Notes under the pieces: generated by a model | The model's input: only the letters and a program-made list of their open reading frames with translations | Told to the model about the DNA's origin: nothing | Database searches by the model: none | Part shown: positions 9,435-17,556 of the stretch, piece by piece | How positions within the stretch are numbered: position 1 is the first letter of the stretch | Layout of the letters: each line of letters opens with the position of its first letter | Assembly: GCA_022819645.1 (NCBI GenBank) | Contig: JAJEGU010000059.1 | Location: forward strand, 1-36,055 | Length of the DNA stretch: 36,055 nucleotides | Origin: Pseudomonadales bacterium | Lineage (GTDB): Bacteria; Pseudomonadota; Gammaproteobacteria; Pseudomonadales; Pseudohongiellaceae | Reading direction: 5' to 3' | Program-made: the position numbers and the translations under genes

Positions 9435-9585
9435 GCAATTCTCATTTTGGCGCTCCAACCTTCATGTCATTCTGCGCGAAGCGAAGCGTAGTCGCAGAAT
9501 CTCTTGCAATGGCCACGCGATGAGATCCTGCGACTGCACGCAGGATGACTGATATGAGCGCACCCATTGCCATAATGAGAATTGC
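9435..9585. repeat. Family A palindromic repeat, copy 1 (MITE-like)
   Basis: A 151 bp element with 12 bp perfect inverted ends, GCAATTCTCATT (9435-9446) and AATGAGAATTGC (9574-9585). Its core is a long imperfect palindrome from about 9470 to 9555 built on the GTCATTCTGCGCG and GTCGCAGAATCTC motifs. Related copies are at 11913-12146, 23734-23900 and 32472-32625. It encodes nothing and fills most of the 348 bp gap between the two divergent Tat enzymes (9347-9694); apart from it I see only the short flanks that must hold their promoters. Confidence 0.85.
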
Positions 9586-9694
9586 CGGATTGGCGGGAAA
9601 TGACTTGGCGAGATTTCGCCCCGGGGTTATGATGCGGATCTTGCAGCCACCTGAACTCACCAGACAGCCCCTGACCGGGCCCCGGGAGGAATGA

Positions 9695-10840
9695 ATGAAA
9701 ACGACACGACGTGGATTTGGAACCATTGCCATCGGCGCCGCCGTGGGGGCGCTGTCGGGCCCCGCCCTGCTTGGCCGCAAGGCTCATGCCCAGACCCGGG
9801 CCGACCATTCGGCGGGCGTGTATGACAACGGCATCATCCAGTTGAACCAGAACGAAAGCGCGCGCGGCCCCGGGCCGAAAACCATGGACGCGATCCACGC
9901 CCACACCAGCAAGCGTGTCGGCCGGGGCTATGCGCCGGACCATGTGAACGAACTCGAACAGGGGCTTGCCGACCACTACGGCGTCAGCCGGGACAATGTT
10001 CAACTCGCCACCGGCTCAACGCCGCTGCTGCAGGGCGCGGTGCGCGCCTTCTGCAATGCGGAAAAAGGCCTGGTGACTCCCATGCCCACCTATTCCACGA
10101 GCCTGGCCACCGCGCGCACCATCGGCGCCGGCATCGTGGAATTGCCTCTTGGCCGCGACCTGGGCATTGATCTCGACCAGCTTGCCGCCAATGCCGAAGG
10201 CGCCGGAATGCTCTATTTCTGCAATCCGAACAACCCCACCGGCACGGTGCATGGCCCCGCGGCGGTGGAAACTTTCGTGCGCCGGGTAATGGACGAGAAT
10301 CCCGATACCTTTATCCACATCGATGAAGCCTACATCTACTATGCCGCGGAAGGCGCCATGGAAACCGCGCTGCCACTCGCGCTGGAATATGAAAACGTCT
10401 TCATCACCCGCTCCTTCTCCAAGGCCCATGGTCTGGCCGGCATGCGGATCGGCTTTGCCCTGGGGCAGCCGCAAACCCTGCGCAGGATTCGCGATGCCTG
10501 GGGCATGGGCGACGTCAACATGCTCGGCGCCGTCGCCGCGCTGACCGCCCTCCAGGACGAGGAGCACATGGCCTGGGAAATCCGGGAAAACGCCGAAATC
10601 CGGGCGGAGGTTGTCGGCTTCTTCCGCGATCTCGGCTACGAAGCGCCCGACTCCAACACCAACCACATTTTCGTCAACCTGCGCATGCCAGCGGCGCAAT
10701 TCCGCTCGGCCTGCCTCGAACACAATGTGCTGGTGGGCCGGGATTTTCCGCCGCTGGAACAATCCCACTGCCGCATTTCGCTCGGCAGCCGGGAGGAAAT
10801 GACGGTGGCGATGGATGTGTTCCGGAAAGTGCTGGCCTGA
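9695..10840 (+). CDS. Tat-signal histidinol-phosphate-aminotransferase-like protein
   Basis: A 381-residue class I/II aminotransferase resembling HisC. Residues 4-8 (TRRGF) plus a hydrophobic stretch and an AHAQT cleavage-like site near 30-34 form a twin-arginine signal. Catalytic landmarks are LNQNES (50-55, compare the NEN motif of HisC), CNPNNPTG (176-183), HIDEAY with Asp210, SFSKAHGLAGMRIG with PLP Lys243 and Arg251, and a C-terminal CRISLG with the carboxylate-binding Arg. Because it appears exported it is unlikely to serve histidine synthesis; substrate unknown. GGGAGGA at 9684-9690 precedes the ATG by four bases (a second ATG at 9691 is out of frame). Convergent with the XdhC-like gene 23 bp away. 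Confidence 0.88.
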   Translation: MKTTRRGFGTIAIGAAVGALSGPALLGRKAHAQTRADHSAGVYDNGIIQLNQNESARGPGPKTMDAIHAHTSKRVGRGYAPDHVNELEQGLADHYGVSRDNVQLATGSTPLLQGAVRAFCNAEKGLVTPMPTYSTSLATARTIGAGIVELPLGRDLGIDLDQLAANAEGAGMLYFCNPNNPTGTVHGPAAVETFVRRVMDENPDTFIHIDEAYIYYAAEGAMETALPLALEYENVFITRSFSKAHGLAGMRIGFALGQPQTLRRIRDAWGMGDVNMLGAVAALTALQDEEHMAWEIRENAEIRAEVVGFFRDLGYEAPDSNTNHIFVNLRMPAAQFRSACLEHNVLVGRDFPPLEQSHCRISLGSREEMTVAMDVFRKVLA

Positions 10841-10863
10841 ACGAGAGAAAGTTCGTCCGACCT

Positions 10864-11856
10864 TCAGCCGTCCGCCCTGGAGGCGGACTTCGGAGAATGA
10901 CGCACGGCGGTGACTTCGGCCATGATGGAAATGGCGATCTCCGCCGGCGTCTTGGAGTGAATCCGGAAGCCGATGGGCGCGTGCAGGCGGCTGATTTCCT
11001 CCTCTGAGAGGCCCAGTTCCGGCAGGCGCTCCCGGCGCGCCGCCGAAGTGCGATCCGATCCCATGGCGCCAACATAAAAGGCATTGGTCTTCAGCGCCTC
11101 CATCAGGGCCATGTCATCCACCCGGGGATCATGGGCCAGGGCGATGATACCGCTATAGCTGTTGCTGAATTTTTCCCGCACCACATCGTCGGGCAGGCGT
11201 GAGGTGGTCTCCACGCCTTCCACATGCCAGTTGTCGAGATACCGGGGCCGCGGGTCGCACAGGGTCACATCGTATTCCAGGGCCAGGGCCATTTCGGCAA
11301 CATAGCGCGCCACATCGCCCGCGCCAAGCAGCAACAGCCGGTACATGGGGCTGAGGTTGTGCGCCATGCGTTTCTCGTCCATCCGCAGCGCGACCCCGTC
11401 GCTGCCGGGGCGGGCGCTGACCTCGCCGCTTTGCAGGTCCACCACCCGGCCGACCTTCTGATGGGCGTCGAGGTCCGCCGCGAGCCGGGAGAAAACCTCC
11501 CGGTTGCCGCGATTCGCATCGAGATACTCGAGCAGGACATGCAACTGGCCACCGCAGGGCAGCTTGAGCCGCGCCTGCTCCTCGGCGCTGACGCCATACA
11601 CGATGCGGAAGGGTTTGCCCTCAACGTCGTACTGCGCCTTCAGGCTGCCGTTCTGGAGTTGTTCGAGAAAATCCTCTTCGACGCAGCCGCCGGAGATTGA
11701 GCCCACCAGTTCCCCATCCAGGGTACAGGCAAGCATGGAGCCCACCGGCCGCGGCGAGGAGCCCCAGGTCTTGAGAATCGTGGCGAGCCAGACCGGCTTG
11801 TCCCCGCCAAGCCAGGCCGCAACCCGGGAGATGATGTTTTGCTGACTGCTGAGCAT
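10864..11856 (-). CDS. XdhC/CoxI family molybdoenzyme maturation factor
   Basis: A 330-residue protein. The N-terminal XdhC/CoxI domain contains TWGSSPRPVGSML (30-42) and SGGCVEEDF (55-63) with the conserved Cys58, plus a second conserved cysteine in PCGG (100-103). The C-terminal half is a Rossmann domain starting LLLLGAGDVARYVA (174-187). In characterised systems XdhC binds molybdenum cofactor, promotes its sulfuration and delivers it to xanthine dehydrogenase-type enzymes. No xdhAB or coxMSL genes are in the window, so its client must lie elsewhere. Opposite strand to the HisC-like gene; upstream lies family A repeat copy 2. Confidence 0.85.
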   Translation of the reverse strand: MLSSQQNIISRVAAWLGGDKPVWLATILKTWGSSPRPVGSMLACTLDGELVGSISGGCVEEDFLEQLQNGSLKAQYDVEGKPFRIVYGVSAEEQARLKLPCGGQLHVLLEYLDANRGNREVFSRLAADLDAHQKVGRVVDLQSGEVSARPGSDGVALRMDEKRMAHNLSPMYRLLLLGAGDVARYVAEMALALEYDVTLCDPRPRYLDNWHVEGVETTSRLPDDVVREKFSNSYSGIIALAHDPRVDDMALMEALKTNAFYVGAMGSDRTSAARRERLPELGLSEEEISRLHAPIGFRIHSKTPAEIAISIMAEVTAVRHSPKSASRADG

Positions 11857-11912
11857 GTGTAGGGGATTTTACTCTTCCGGCAAGGGTTCGCCAGACAATG
11901 TTGAAGTTATAC

Positions 11913-12146
11913 GGCCATTCTCATTATCGCAATGGGCGCGCTCACATCAGTCATCCCGCGCGCAGTCCCGAGCGCCGCCGAGCTATGCTCGGCGGCTGGG
12001 ATGGCGAGGGCGGGGTTTGGCGAAACCACTGTAGCCGCGCCAGGGAAGGCATGCACCCTCACACAGAATCCCCAAAGAGATTATGCGACTACGCTTCGCT
12101 CCGCGCGGAATGACATTAAGGCTGGAGCGCCAGAGTGAGAATTACT
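11913..12146. repeat. Family A palindromic repeat, copy 2 (inverted, enlarged)
   Basis: Reverse-orientation relative of the 9435-9585 element: the left end matches the complement of that copy's right end and the right end (AGTGAGAATT near 12134-12143) its left end. It is about 85 bp longer because the centre is replaced by unrelated sequence containing a perfect 10 bp hairpin at 11974-11983/11987-11996 with a TAT loop. It occupies most of the 364 bp gap 11857-12220; the remainder (12147-12220) shows no feature I can support. The short open frames across this element are artefacts of the repeat. Confidence 0.75.
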
Positions 12147-12220
12147 GGAAGTTGTGTGTAAAGTTGGAATCTCAACGTTACGGCATCTGCTTTTTGGTCA
12201 AGACAACTCTATTCTTGGTT

Positions 12221-12709
12221 TCAAGCGGCGGCTGAATGGTTTTGTTCCATCGCAAGCAACTGCTGTTTGGTTTCGAGGCCGCCGCCGAAACCGGTGAGGC
12301 TGCCATCGCTGCCGATGACGCGATGGCAGGGGATGATGACGGGAATGGGGTTCTGGCCATTGGCGGCGCCCACGGCCCTGGAGGCCCTGCCGTTGCCGAC
12401 CTGGCTGGCAAGTTCGCCGTAGCTGCGGGTTTCGCCGTAGGGAATGGATTGCAGGGCGGACCAGACCTTGCGCTGAAACTCGGTGCCTTGCGGTGCCAGC
12501 GACAAGTCAAACTGTTTTGATTCTCCGGCGAAATAGGCACGCAACTGTTTGATTTCTTTCTTGAATTTCCCGGAATCCTCGACCCAGCCCGGTTCGATTT
12601 CCTGGGGACGCTTACCTTCTGGAAATCGCAGCATGTGCAAGCGTTCTCCATCTCCTGCGAGTAACAAGCTGCCGATGGGGCTGTCCATGTGGGTGTAATA
12701 GGTGGTCAT
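12221..12709 (-). CDS. ogt: Methylated-DNA--[protein]-cysteine S-methyltransferase
   Basis: A 162-residue suicide DNA repair protein that takes the alkyl group from O6-methylguanine or O4-methylthymine. The acceptor Cys128 lies in IIPCHRVIG (126-133), preceded by the helix-turn-helix block SYGELASQVGNGRASRAVGAANGQNP-like region (97-121) with the base-flipping Arg in RASRAVG. The N-terminal alpha/beta domain (residues 1-70) is of the short Ogt type; no AdaA domain is fused. Symbol ogt is by family; the E. coli paralogue Ada C-domain is the alternative. It is a single-gene unit, divergent from pyruvate kinase. Confidence 0.93.
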   Translation of the reverse strand: MTTYYTHMDSPIGSLLLAGDGERLHMLRFPEGKRPQEIEPGWVEDSGKFKKEIKQLRAYFAGESKQFDLSLAPQGTEFQRKVWSALQSIPYGETRSYGELASQVGNGRASRAVGAANGQNPIPVIIPCHRVIGSDGSLTGFGGGLETKQQLLAMEQNHSAAA

Positions 12710-12889
12710 TTGCTGATGTCCGTCAGAGTGAACCGAATTGGTGCGGAAAAAATAGCATCATCCTGATTGCAACGTCAATCGCGACTACGGCTTTCGCAAC
12801 TGCGACTTTCCATCATTCCCGGCAAGGCGAAGCAATGTCGCAGATTGACGGGAAGGCGCCTGCGCCACAGGAAATCCGGCGGGCTCTGC

Positions 12890-12898
12890 TGGTATCAT
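12890..12898 (+). promoter_or_regulatory. Candidate extended -10 promoter of pyruvate kinase
   Basis: TG at 12890-12891, one base, then TATCAT (12893-12898) matches the extended -10 pattern TGnTATAAT. Transcription would begin near 12905, just at a 6 bp CCCGGG/CCCGGG hairpin (12905-12910/12917-12922), leaving a leader of about 48 bases before the GTG start. I see no convincing -35 box, which extended -10 promoters can lack. Confidence 0.4.
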
Positions 12899-12952
12899 GC
12901 GCGCCCCGGGAAATCGCCCGGGATTCCGGTGGCAACCCTGCAGGAACGATTG

Positions 12953-14410
12953 GTGAAATCTGGGGCGAACAAGCGTTCCATACTCCGCGCAACCAAGATC
13001 GTGGCGACTCTCGGGCCTGCCAGCGACCCAAGGATAGAGTCATTGATCCTGGCCGGCGTCGATGTCTTTCGGCTCAATTTCTCCTACGGCGCCCATTCCG
13101 AACACGCCGCGAGAATCCGGGAAGTACGAGCGGCCGCCGGCAGAACCGGTCGCCATGTCGCCATTCTCGCCGATCTCCAGGGGCCCAAGATCCGCATTGG
13201 CGGCTTTGCCTGCAAGACTCCCATTTCACTCAGGTCTGGCGCGAAGTTTTCCATCGACCCGGTTATCCCGGACAGCGGCGGCAATGAACGCGAAGTCTCC
13301 ACGCGCTTCACAACGCTTGCCGAACAAGTCAAACCCGGAGATTTTCTGGTACTCGGCGATGAGTCACTCGAGCTGGAAGTCAGCGGCATTGAAGGGGCGC
13401 GGGTGAACTGCGTGGTTACCGCGGGCGGTGAGTTGCGAGCCGGCAAGGGGATCAACCTGCGCGGCGGCGGACTGTCGGCGCCGACGCCCACCGAGCAGGA
13501 TATCAGGGATCTGGAATTCGCCTGCGATCAGGGAGTGGACTATCTCGCCATTTCCTTCACAAGTTCCGCCGACGATCTCGGCAGGGCCCGCAAGCTCGTT
13601 CGGGAGCGGGGCGCATCCTGCGCCCTCGTCGCCAAGATCGAAAAGGCTGAAGCTGTCGCCTCCGACGCCAATATGGACGCCATCATCCGCGCCAGCGACG
13701 CGGTAATGGTGGCCCGGGGCGACCTTGCCATCGAGATTGGCGAAGCGGCCCTGATGGGCATGCAAAAGCACATTATCCGGCGCTCACGGGAATTGAACCG
13801 CTGCGTGATCACCGCAACCCAGATGATGGAATCCATGGTGCACAATGCCCACCCCACCCGGGCGGAAATCATGGATGTGTCCAATGCGGTGCTCGACGGC
13901 ACCGATGCGGTGATGCTGTCGGCGGAAACCGCAACCGGCAAGTATCCCGTGGAAACCGTCGAAGCCATGGCCCGGGTAATCCGGGGCGCCGAATCGACAC
14001 CTTTCGCGGCGCCCCAGACCAGCCTCGCTCATGACTGCGATGCCATCGATGAAGCGATTGCCCTGGCGGCAATGACCGCAGCCGAACATCTCGCCGAAGT
14101 GCGCGCCGTGGCCTGTCTGACTTCTTCCGGCAACACCCCCAGGCTAATGTCGCGAAGCCGCTCGCGGCTGCCGATCTACGCGCTTGGCAACAACTCCCAA
14201 ACCCTGTCGAGAACCGCGCTGTACCGGGGCGTGCACCCTCGCCTGCTGGAAACGGAAAGCATAGACTACGCTCTCATCAACGATGCGGTGGTGGAGTATC
14301 TGGCGCATTCCGGCGCCGTCTCCAAAGGAGATGTGGTCATACTTTCGAAAGGTGATCTGCAGCACGTCCAGGGCGGGACCAACACCCTGAAGGTCCTGCA
14401 GGTGGACTGA
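12953..14410 (+). CDS. pyk: Pyruvate kinase
   Basis: A 485-residue glycolytic enzyme converting phosphoenolpyruvate and ADP to pyruvate and ATP. Family landmarks: TKIVATLGPAS at the N-terminus, RLNFSYG, ADLQGPKIRIG, AKIEKAEA with the catalytic lysine, MVARGDLAIEIG, and ITATQMMESM followed by PTRAE and DGTDAVMLSAETATGKYPVE. Start choice: GTG 12953 follows AGGAAC by about seven bases and gives the normal family N-terminus; TTG 12950 is an adjacent alternative, and the longer open frame back to 12767 is non-coding. Two local oddities: Tyr replaces the usual His of NFSHG, and GPKIR has Lys where potassium-dependent enzymes have Glu. It ends one base before the convergent DUF3089 gene. Confidence 0.93.
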   Translation: MKSGANKRSILRATKIVATLGPASDPRIESLILAGVDVFRLNFSYGAHSEHAARIREVRAAAGRTGRHVAILADLQGPKIRIGGFACKTPISLRSGAKFSIDPVIPDSGGNEREVSTRFTTLAEQVKPGDFLVLGDESLELEVSGIEGARVNCVVTAGGELRAGKGINLRGGGLSAPTPTEQDIRDLEFACDQGVDYLAISFTSSADDLGRARKLVRERGASCALVAKIEKAEAVASDANMDAIIRASDAVMVARGDLAIEIGEAALMGMQKHIIRRSRELNRCVITATQMMESMVHNAHPTRAEIMDVSNAVLDGTDAVMLSAETATGKYPVETVEAMARVIRGAESTPFAAPQTSLAHDCDAIDEAIALAAMTAAEHLAEVRAVACLTSSGNTPRLMSRSRSRLPIYALGNNSQTLSRTALYRGVHPRLLETESIDYALINDAVVEYLAHSGAVSKGDVVILSKGDLQHVQGGTNTLKVLQVD

Positions 14411-14411
14411 A

Positions 14412-15584
14412 TCAGCGCCTTGCGTAGGCTTCCGCCTGACGACCGACGATATCCACCAGATTGCCCATGGCCAGGGTCATGTCGATGAGATGCAGGCCCC
14501 AGGACGGAACCATTTGTCCTTCGGCCAGCACATCGCCGCGGATTTCATCGGTGCGGGGGTCGGATGGATCGGCATGGATGCTGATTTCCAGATAATGGAA
14601 ATCGCCTTCGTTTACGCAGCGGGCGCTGAGCAGGCCGGGCAGCTTGACGAAAGGCGTGGTGATTTCAGGCGTGGCGGCGCTCCACACCGGCATGGGGTCC
14701 ACCCCTTGAAATATCTCGCCAATATTGGACATATAGGCGTCCAGTTCGCCTTCGCCGCCAGGATTGGCCGGATTGAAGCAGGCCACCTCGGATTCGGCGT
14801 CCGGCGCGCGGCCGAACAGGTACAGGCCCTCGCCGCCAGGCGGCACGTCTTCACGGTAGCTGGCGTAGCTTATGACGCAGCCCACCTGATCGGCGGATTC
14901 GCAAAGCGGCACATGGTCAAAGCTGCCGCCGACGATTTCGCCCCTGGGCACAAGCACCGAGAATCCGGCGAGAACCGCCGAAACCAGCCGCTCCCGCAGT
15001 GGCGTGCCGTCGATCTCGTTGCGAATCAGTTCCGTCAGCAGACCGGTACCCTGGGAATGACCGACGAGCACAAAGCCGCGGCCCTCGTTGTGGTTTTCCA
15101 GGTAGTAATCGAAGGCCCCGGCCACATCCTGATAGTTGGGCTGCTCGTTTCTGGCGAGATTGCCGGCATTGGCCATCAGGCCGGCAATGGTGATCTGCCG
15201 GTAGATCGGCGCGAACGTTCGGCACACCGACTGAAAACGCGCAAACTGGGTGAAAGTGGTAATGATTTCCTCGTGGCGACCGGGCCTGAGGTCGGCATAA
15301 GTCGCTTCATCGAGTGAAGTGGTGGGATAGACATAAAAACAGTCAATGGCCGGGTCGGCATTCCCGCTCCAGTCTTCAACCTCCACCGAACCATCGGCAT
15401 GAACAATGCTGGCGCTCAGATCATGGGCGCAAACATCCAACTCGTTATCCGGATGACAAAGCCAGTTGTCGATATCGGCATAGTCCACTGCCGCGGCGCC
15501 CATGTCCTGGGCGCTTGCGGGCAGCAGCGTCAAGGCAAACAGCAGCCCGAGCAAGAGCGGGCGGAATAGATTCAGGTGGTTCAT
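14412..15584 (-). CDS. Exported DUF3089 alpha/beta-hydrolase-like protein
   Basis: A 390-residue protein beginning MNHLNLFRPLLLGLLFALTL with a PASAQ cleavage-like end near residue 26, a Sec signal peptide. The mature domain has the DUF3089 pattern: a YVYPT strand at 84-88, a Cys-rich N-terminal part (Cys43, Cys52, Cys82), and the nucleophile elbow GHSQG (175-179) with candidate catalytic Ser177. This suggests a periplasmic or secreted esterase/lipase-like hydrolase; substrate unknown. I start at 15584; the frame is open to 15680 but the added residues are Arg/Ser-rich and would bury the signal peptide. Divergent from ilvD. Confidence 0.85.
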   Translation of the reverse strand: MNHLNLFRPLLLGLLFALTLLPASAQDMGAAAVDYADIDNWLCHPDNELDVCAHDLSASIVHADGSVEVEDWSGNADPAIDCFYVYPTTSLDEATYADLRPGRHEEIITTFTQFARFQSVCRTFAPIYRQITIAGLMANAGNLARNEQPNYQDVAGAFDYYLENHNEGRGFVLVGHSQGTGLLTELIRNEIDGTPLRERLVSAVLAGFSVLVPRGEIVGGSFDHVPLCESADQVGCVISYASYREDVPPGGEGLYLFGRAPDAESEVACFNPANPGGEGELDAYMSNIGEIFQGVDPMPVWSAATPEITTPFVKLPGLLSARCVNEGDFHYLEISIHADPSDPRTDEIRGDVLAEGQMVPSWGLHLIDMTLAMGNLVDIVGRQAEAYARR

Positions 15585-15744
15585 GTCAAGGCTCCTTGAT
15601 GCCGATAACCGTTTGCTCAGCAAACTGGCGAGTCGGTGCGGGGAAAGTATATCCCGATTCCGCGCACGGGGCATTCCCACTATTTTGTGACTACTTTTTC
15701 GCGTCCAGGTCCGTCAATGCGGCCAGCCGCTGGCTGTTGTATAT

Positions 15745-15763
15745 TTCGGGCTTGTCGCCCGAA
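15745..15763 (+). promoter_or_regulatory. Palindrome upstream of ilvD
   Basis: TTCGGGC (15745-15751) and GCCCGAA (15757-15763) form a perfect 7 bp stem with a five-base loop, ending 23 bp before the ilvD ATG. It could be a leader hairpin or an operator. No leader peptide rich in branched-chain residues and no T-box is visible, so attenuation is not supported. Confidence 0.3.
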
Positions 15764-15786
15764 CCATTCGAAAATGAGGAATCTCC

Positions 15787-17475
15787 ATGACTGACAAGGA
15801 TCTGCGCAAGCACTCCCGGCGGGTGGTCGATGGCGTCGAGCAGGCGCCGAGCCGGGCCATGCTGCGCGCCGCCGGATTCGCCGACGAGGATTTCGCCAAG
15901 CCACAGATCGGTATCGCATCGACCTGGAGCATGGTCACGCCCTGCAACATGCACATCGACAAGCTGGCGGAAACCGTCAACCGCGCCGCCGACGCCGCCG
16001 GCGGCAAGGGTGTGATCTACAACGTGATCACCGTCTCCGACGGCATTTCCATGGGCACCGAAGGAATGAAGTATTCGCTGGTGTCCCGGGAAGTCATCGC
16101 CGACAGCGTGGAAACCGTCTCCGGTTGCATGGGACATGACGGCATCGTCGCCATCGGCGGCTGCGACAAGAACATGCCGGGGCTTGTCATGGGCCTGGCG
16201 CGGCTCGACCGACCCTCGATATTCATCTACGGCGGCACGATTCAGCCCGGCCCCGGACGCACCGATGTGGTTTCGGTGTTCGAAGCCGTGGGTGGACATT
16301 CCGCCGGCAAGGTTTCCGACATCGAACTGAAGCAGATCGAGGATACCGCAATCCCCGGCCCCGGCTCCTGCGGCGGCATGTACACCGCCAATACCATGGC
16401 CTCGGCCATTGAAGCGCTGGGCATGAGCCTGCCCAACAGCTCGGCCCAGGATGCGGTGTCCGGCGCCAAGCAGGCGGACTGCGAGCGCGCCGGAGCGGCT
16501 ATCGTGAAACTCGTCGCCGGGGACATCAAGCCTTCCGACATCATGACCCGGGCGGCATTCGAGAACGCCATCCGGGTAGTCATCGCCCTCGGCGGCTCCA
16601 CCAATGCCGTGCTGCACCTGCTCGGCATGGCGCATACCATGGGCGTTGCGCTGAAACTCGATGATTTCAGCCACATCGGAAAGAACGCCCCGGTGCTCGC
16701 CGACCTGCGTCCGAGCGGCAACTATCTGATGTCGGAACTGATCGCGATCGGCGGTATCCAGCCCCTGATGAAGCGCATGCTCGATGCGGGAATGCTCGAT
16801 GGTTCCTGTCTCACGGTCACCGGCCGCACTTTGGCGGAAAACCTGGCGGATGTGGCGGATTATCCTCCCGGGCAGCGCATCGTGCGGGACCTGGACAATC
16901 CCATCAAGGCCGAATCCCATCTGGTGATACTGCGCGGCAACCTCGCCCCGGAAGGCGCGGTGGCCAAGCTGACCGGCAAGGAAGGCGACCGCTTCTCGGG
17001 CCGGGCGCGGGTGTTCGATTCAGAGGAAGAATGCCTCAAGGGCGTTCTCTCCGGGCAAATCGCCAGGGGCGATGTGATCGTCATCCGCTACGAAGGCCCC
17101 CGGGGCGCCCCGGGCATGCGCGAGATGCTGTCGCCGACTTCGGCCATCATGGGCAAGGGGCTCGGCGCCGATGTGGCGTTGATCACCGATGGCCGATTTT
17201 CCGGCGGCTCCCACGGCTTTGTGGTGGGACATATCACGCCGGAAGCGATCAAAGGCGGATTGATTGCCATCATCAGGGACGGCGACCCCATCAGCATCGA
17301 CGCCGGCGCCCGCAGCGTGACGCTCGACCTCGACGGGGAGGAAATCGACTCGCGCCTGGCCAACTGGCGACCGCCGGCCCCGCGCTACACCCGCGGCGTG
17401 CTCGCGAAATACGCCGCCACGGTGTCCTCGGCGTCCACAGGCGCGGTGACCGATCAGGCCATGGAATCATTGTGA
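15787..17475 (+). CDS. ilvD: Dihydroxy-acid dehydratase
   Basis: A 562-residue iron-sulfur dehydratase that converts 2,3-dihydroxy-3-methylbutanoate (or -pentanoate) to the 2-oxoacid precursors of valine, leucine and isoleucine. Cluster and Mg-binding motifs: TPCNMH with Cys53, GGCDKNMPG with Cys126 and the carboxylated-Lys position 128, and GSCGGMYTANTM. The C-terminal GRFSGGSHGFVVGHITPEA motif is typical of the IlvD/Edd family; length fits IlvD rather than 6-phosphogluconate dehydratase (about 600). GAGGAATCTCC precedes the ATG. No other ilv genes are adjacent. A family A repeat remnant lies directly downstream. Confidence 0.95.
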   Translation: MTDKDLRKHSRRVVDGVEQAPSRAMLRAAGFADEDFAKPQIGIASTWSMVTPCNMHIDKLAETVNRAADAAGGKGVIYNVITVSDGISMGTEGMKYSLVSREVIADSVETVSGCMGHDGIVAIGGCDKNMPGLVMGLARLDRPSIFIYGGTIQPGPGRTDVVSVFEAVGGHSAGKVSDIELKQIEDTAIPGPGSCGGMYTANTMASAIEALGMSLPNSSAQDAVSGAKQADCERAGAAIVKLVAGDIKPSDIMTRAAFENAIRVVIALGGSTNAVLHLLGMAHTMGVALKLDDFSHIGKNAPVLADLRPSGNYLMSELIAIGGIQPLMKRMLDAGMLDGSCLTVTGRTLAENLADVADYPPGQRIVRDLDNPIKAESHLVILRGNLAPEGAVAKLTGKEGDRFSGRARVFDSEEECLKGVLSGQIARGDVIVIRYEGPRGAPGMREMLSPTSAIMGKGLGADVALITDGRFSGGSHGFVVGHITPEAIKGGLIAIIRDGDPISIDAGARSVTLDLDGEEIDSRLANWRPPAPRYTRGVLAKYAATVSSASTGAVTDQAMESL

Positions 17476-17479
17476 CGTT

Positions 17480-17522
17480 GTGGCCACTTCCATGAGATTC
17501 CGCGACTTCGCGCAGGATGGCG
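17480..17522. repeat. Family A repeat remnant (right half)
   Basis: The sequence TGGCCAC, a short gap, then ATGAGATTCCGCGAC and CGCGCAGGATGG follows the right half of the family A core (compare 23822-23860 and 32551-32590). The left half is missing. It lies between ilvD and the first membrane-protein gene. Confidence 0.55.
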
Positions 17523-17556
17523 TATCGGGAATACCGGAACATCAAGGACCTCAATC

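Noticed and set aside
11898..12138. Small open frames of 68-71 codons upstream of ogt
   Set aside because: They are translations of the family A repeat copy 2 and have no ribosome-binding site or homologous domain.
12777..12870. Further family A copy before pyruvate kinase
   Set aside because: Scattered GCGACT and CATTC words resemble the repeat, but they do not align in order or form the core palindrome.
12767..12952. N-terminal extension of pyruvate kinase
   Set aside because: The extra 62 residues are Arg-rich and unlike any pyruvate kinase, and a good ribosome-binding site and candidate promoter lie just before GTG 12953.
15585..15680. N-terminal extension of the DUF3089 protein
   Set aside because: It would place about 32 basic residues before an otherwise well-formed signal peptide.
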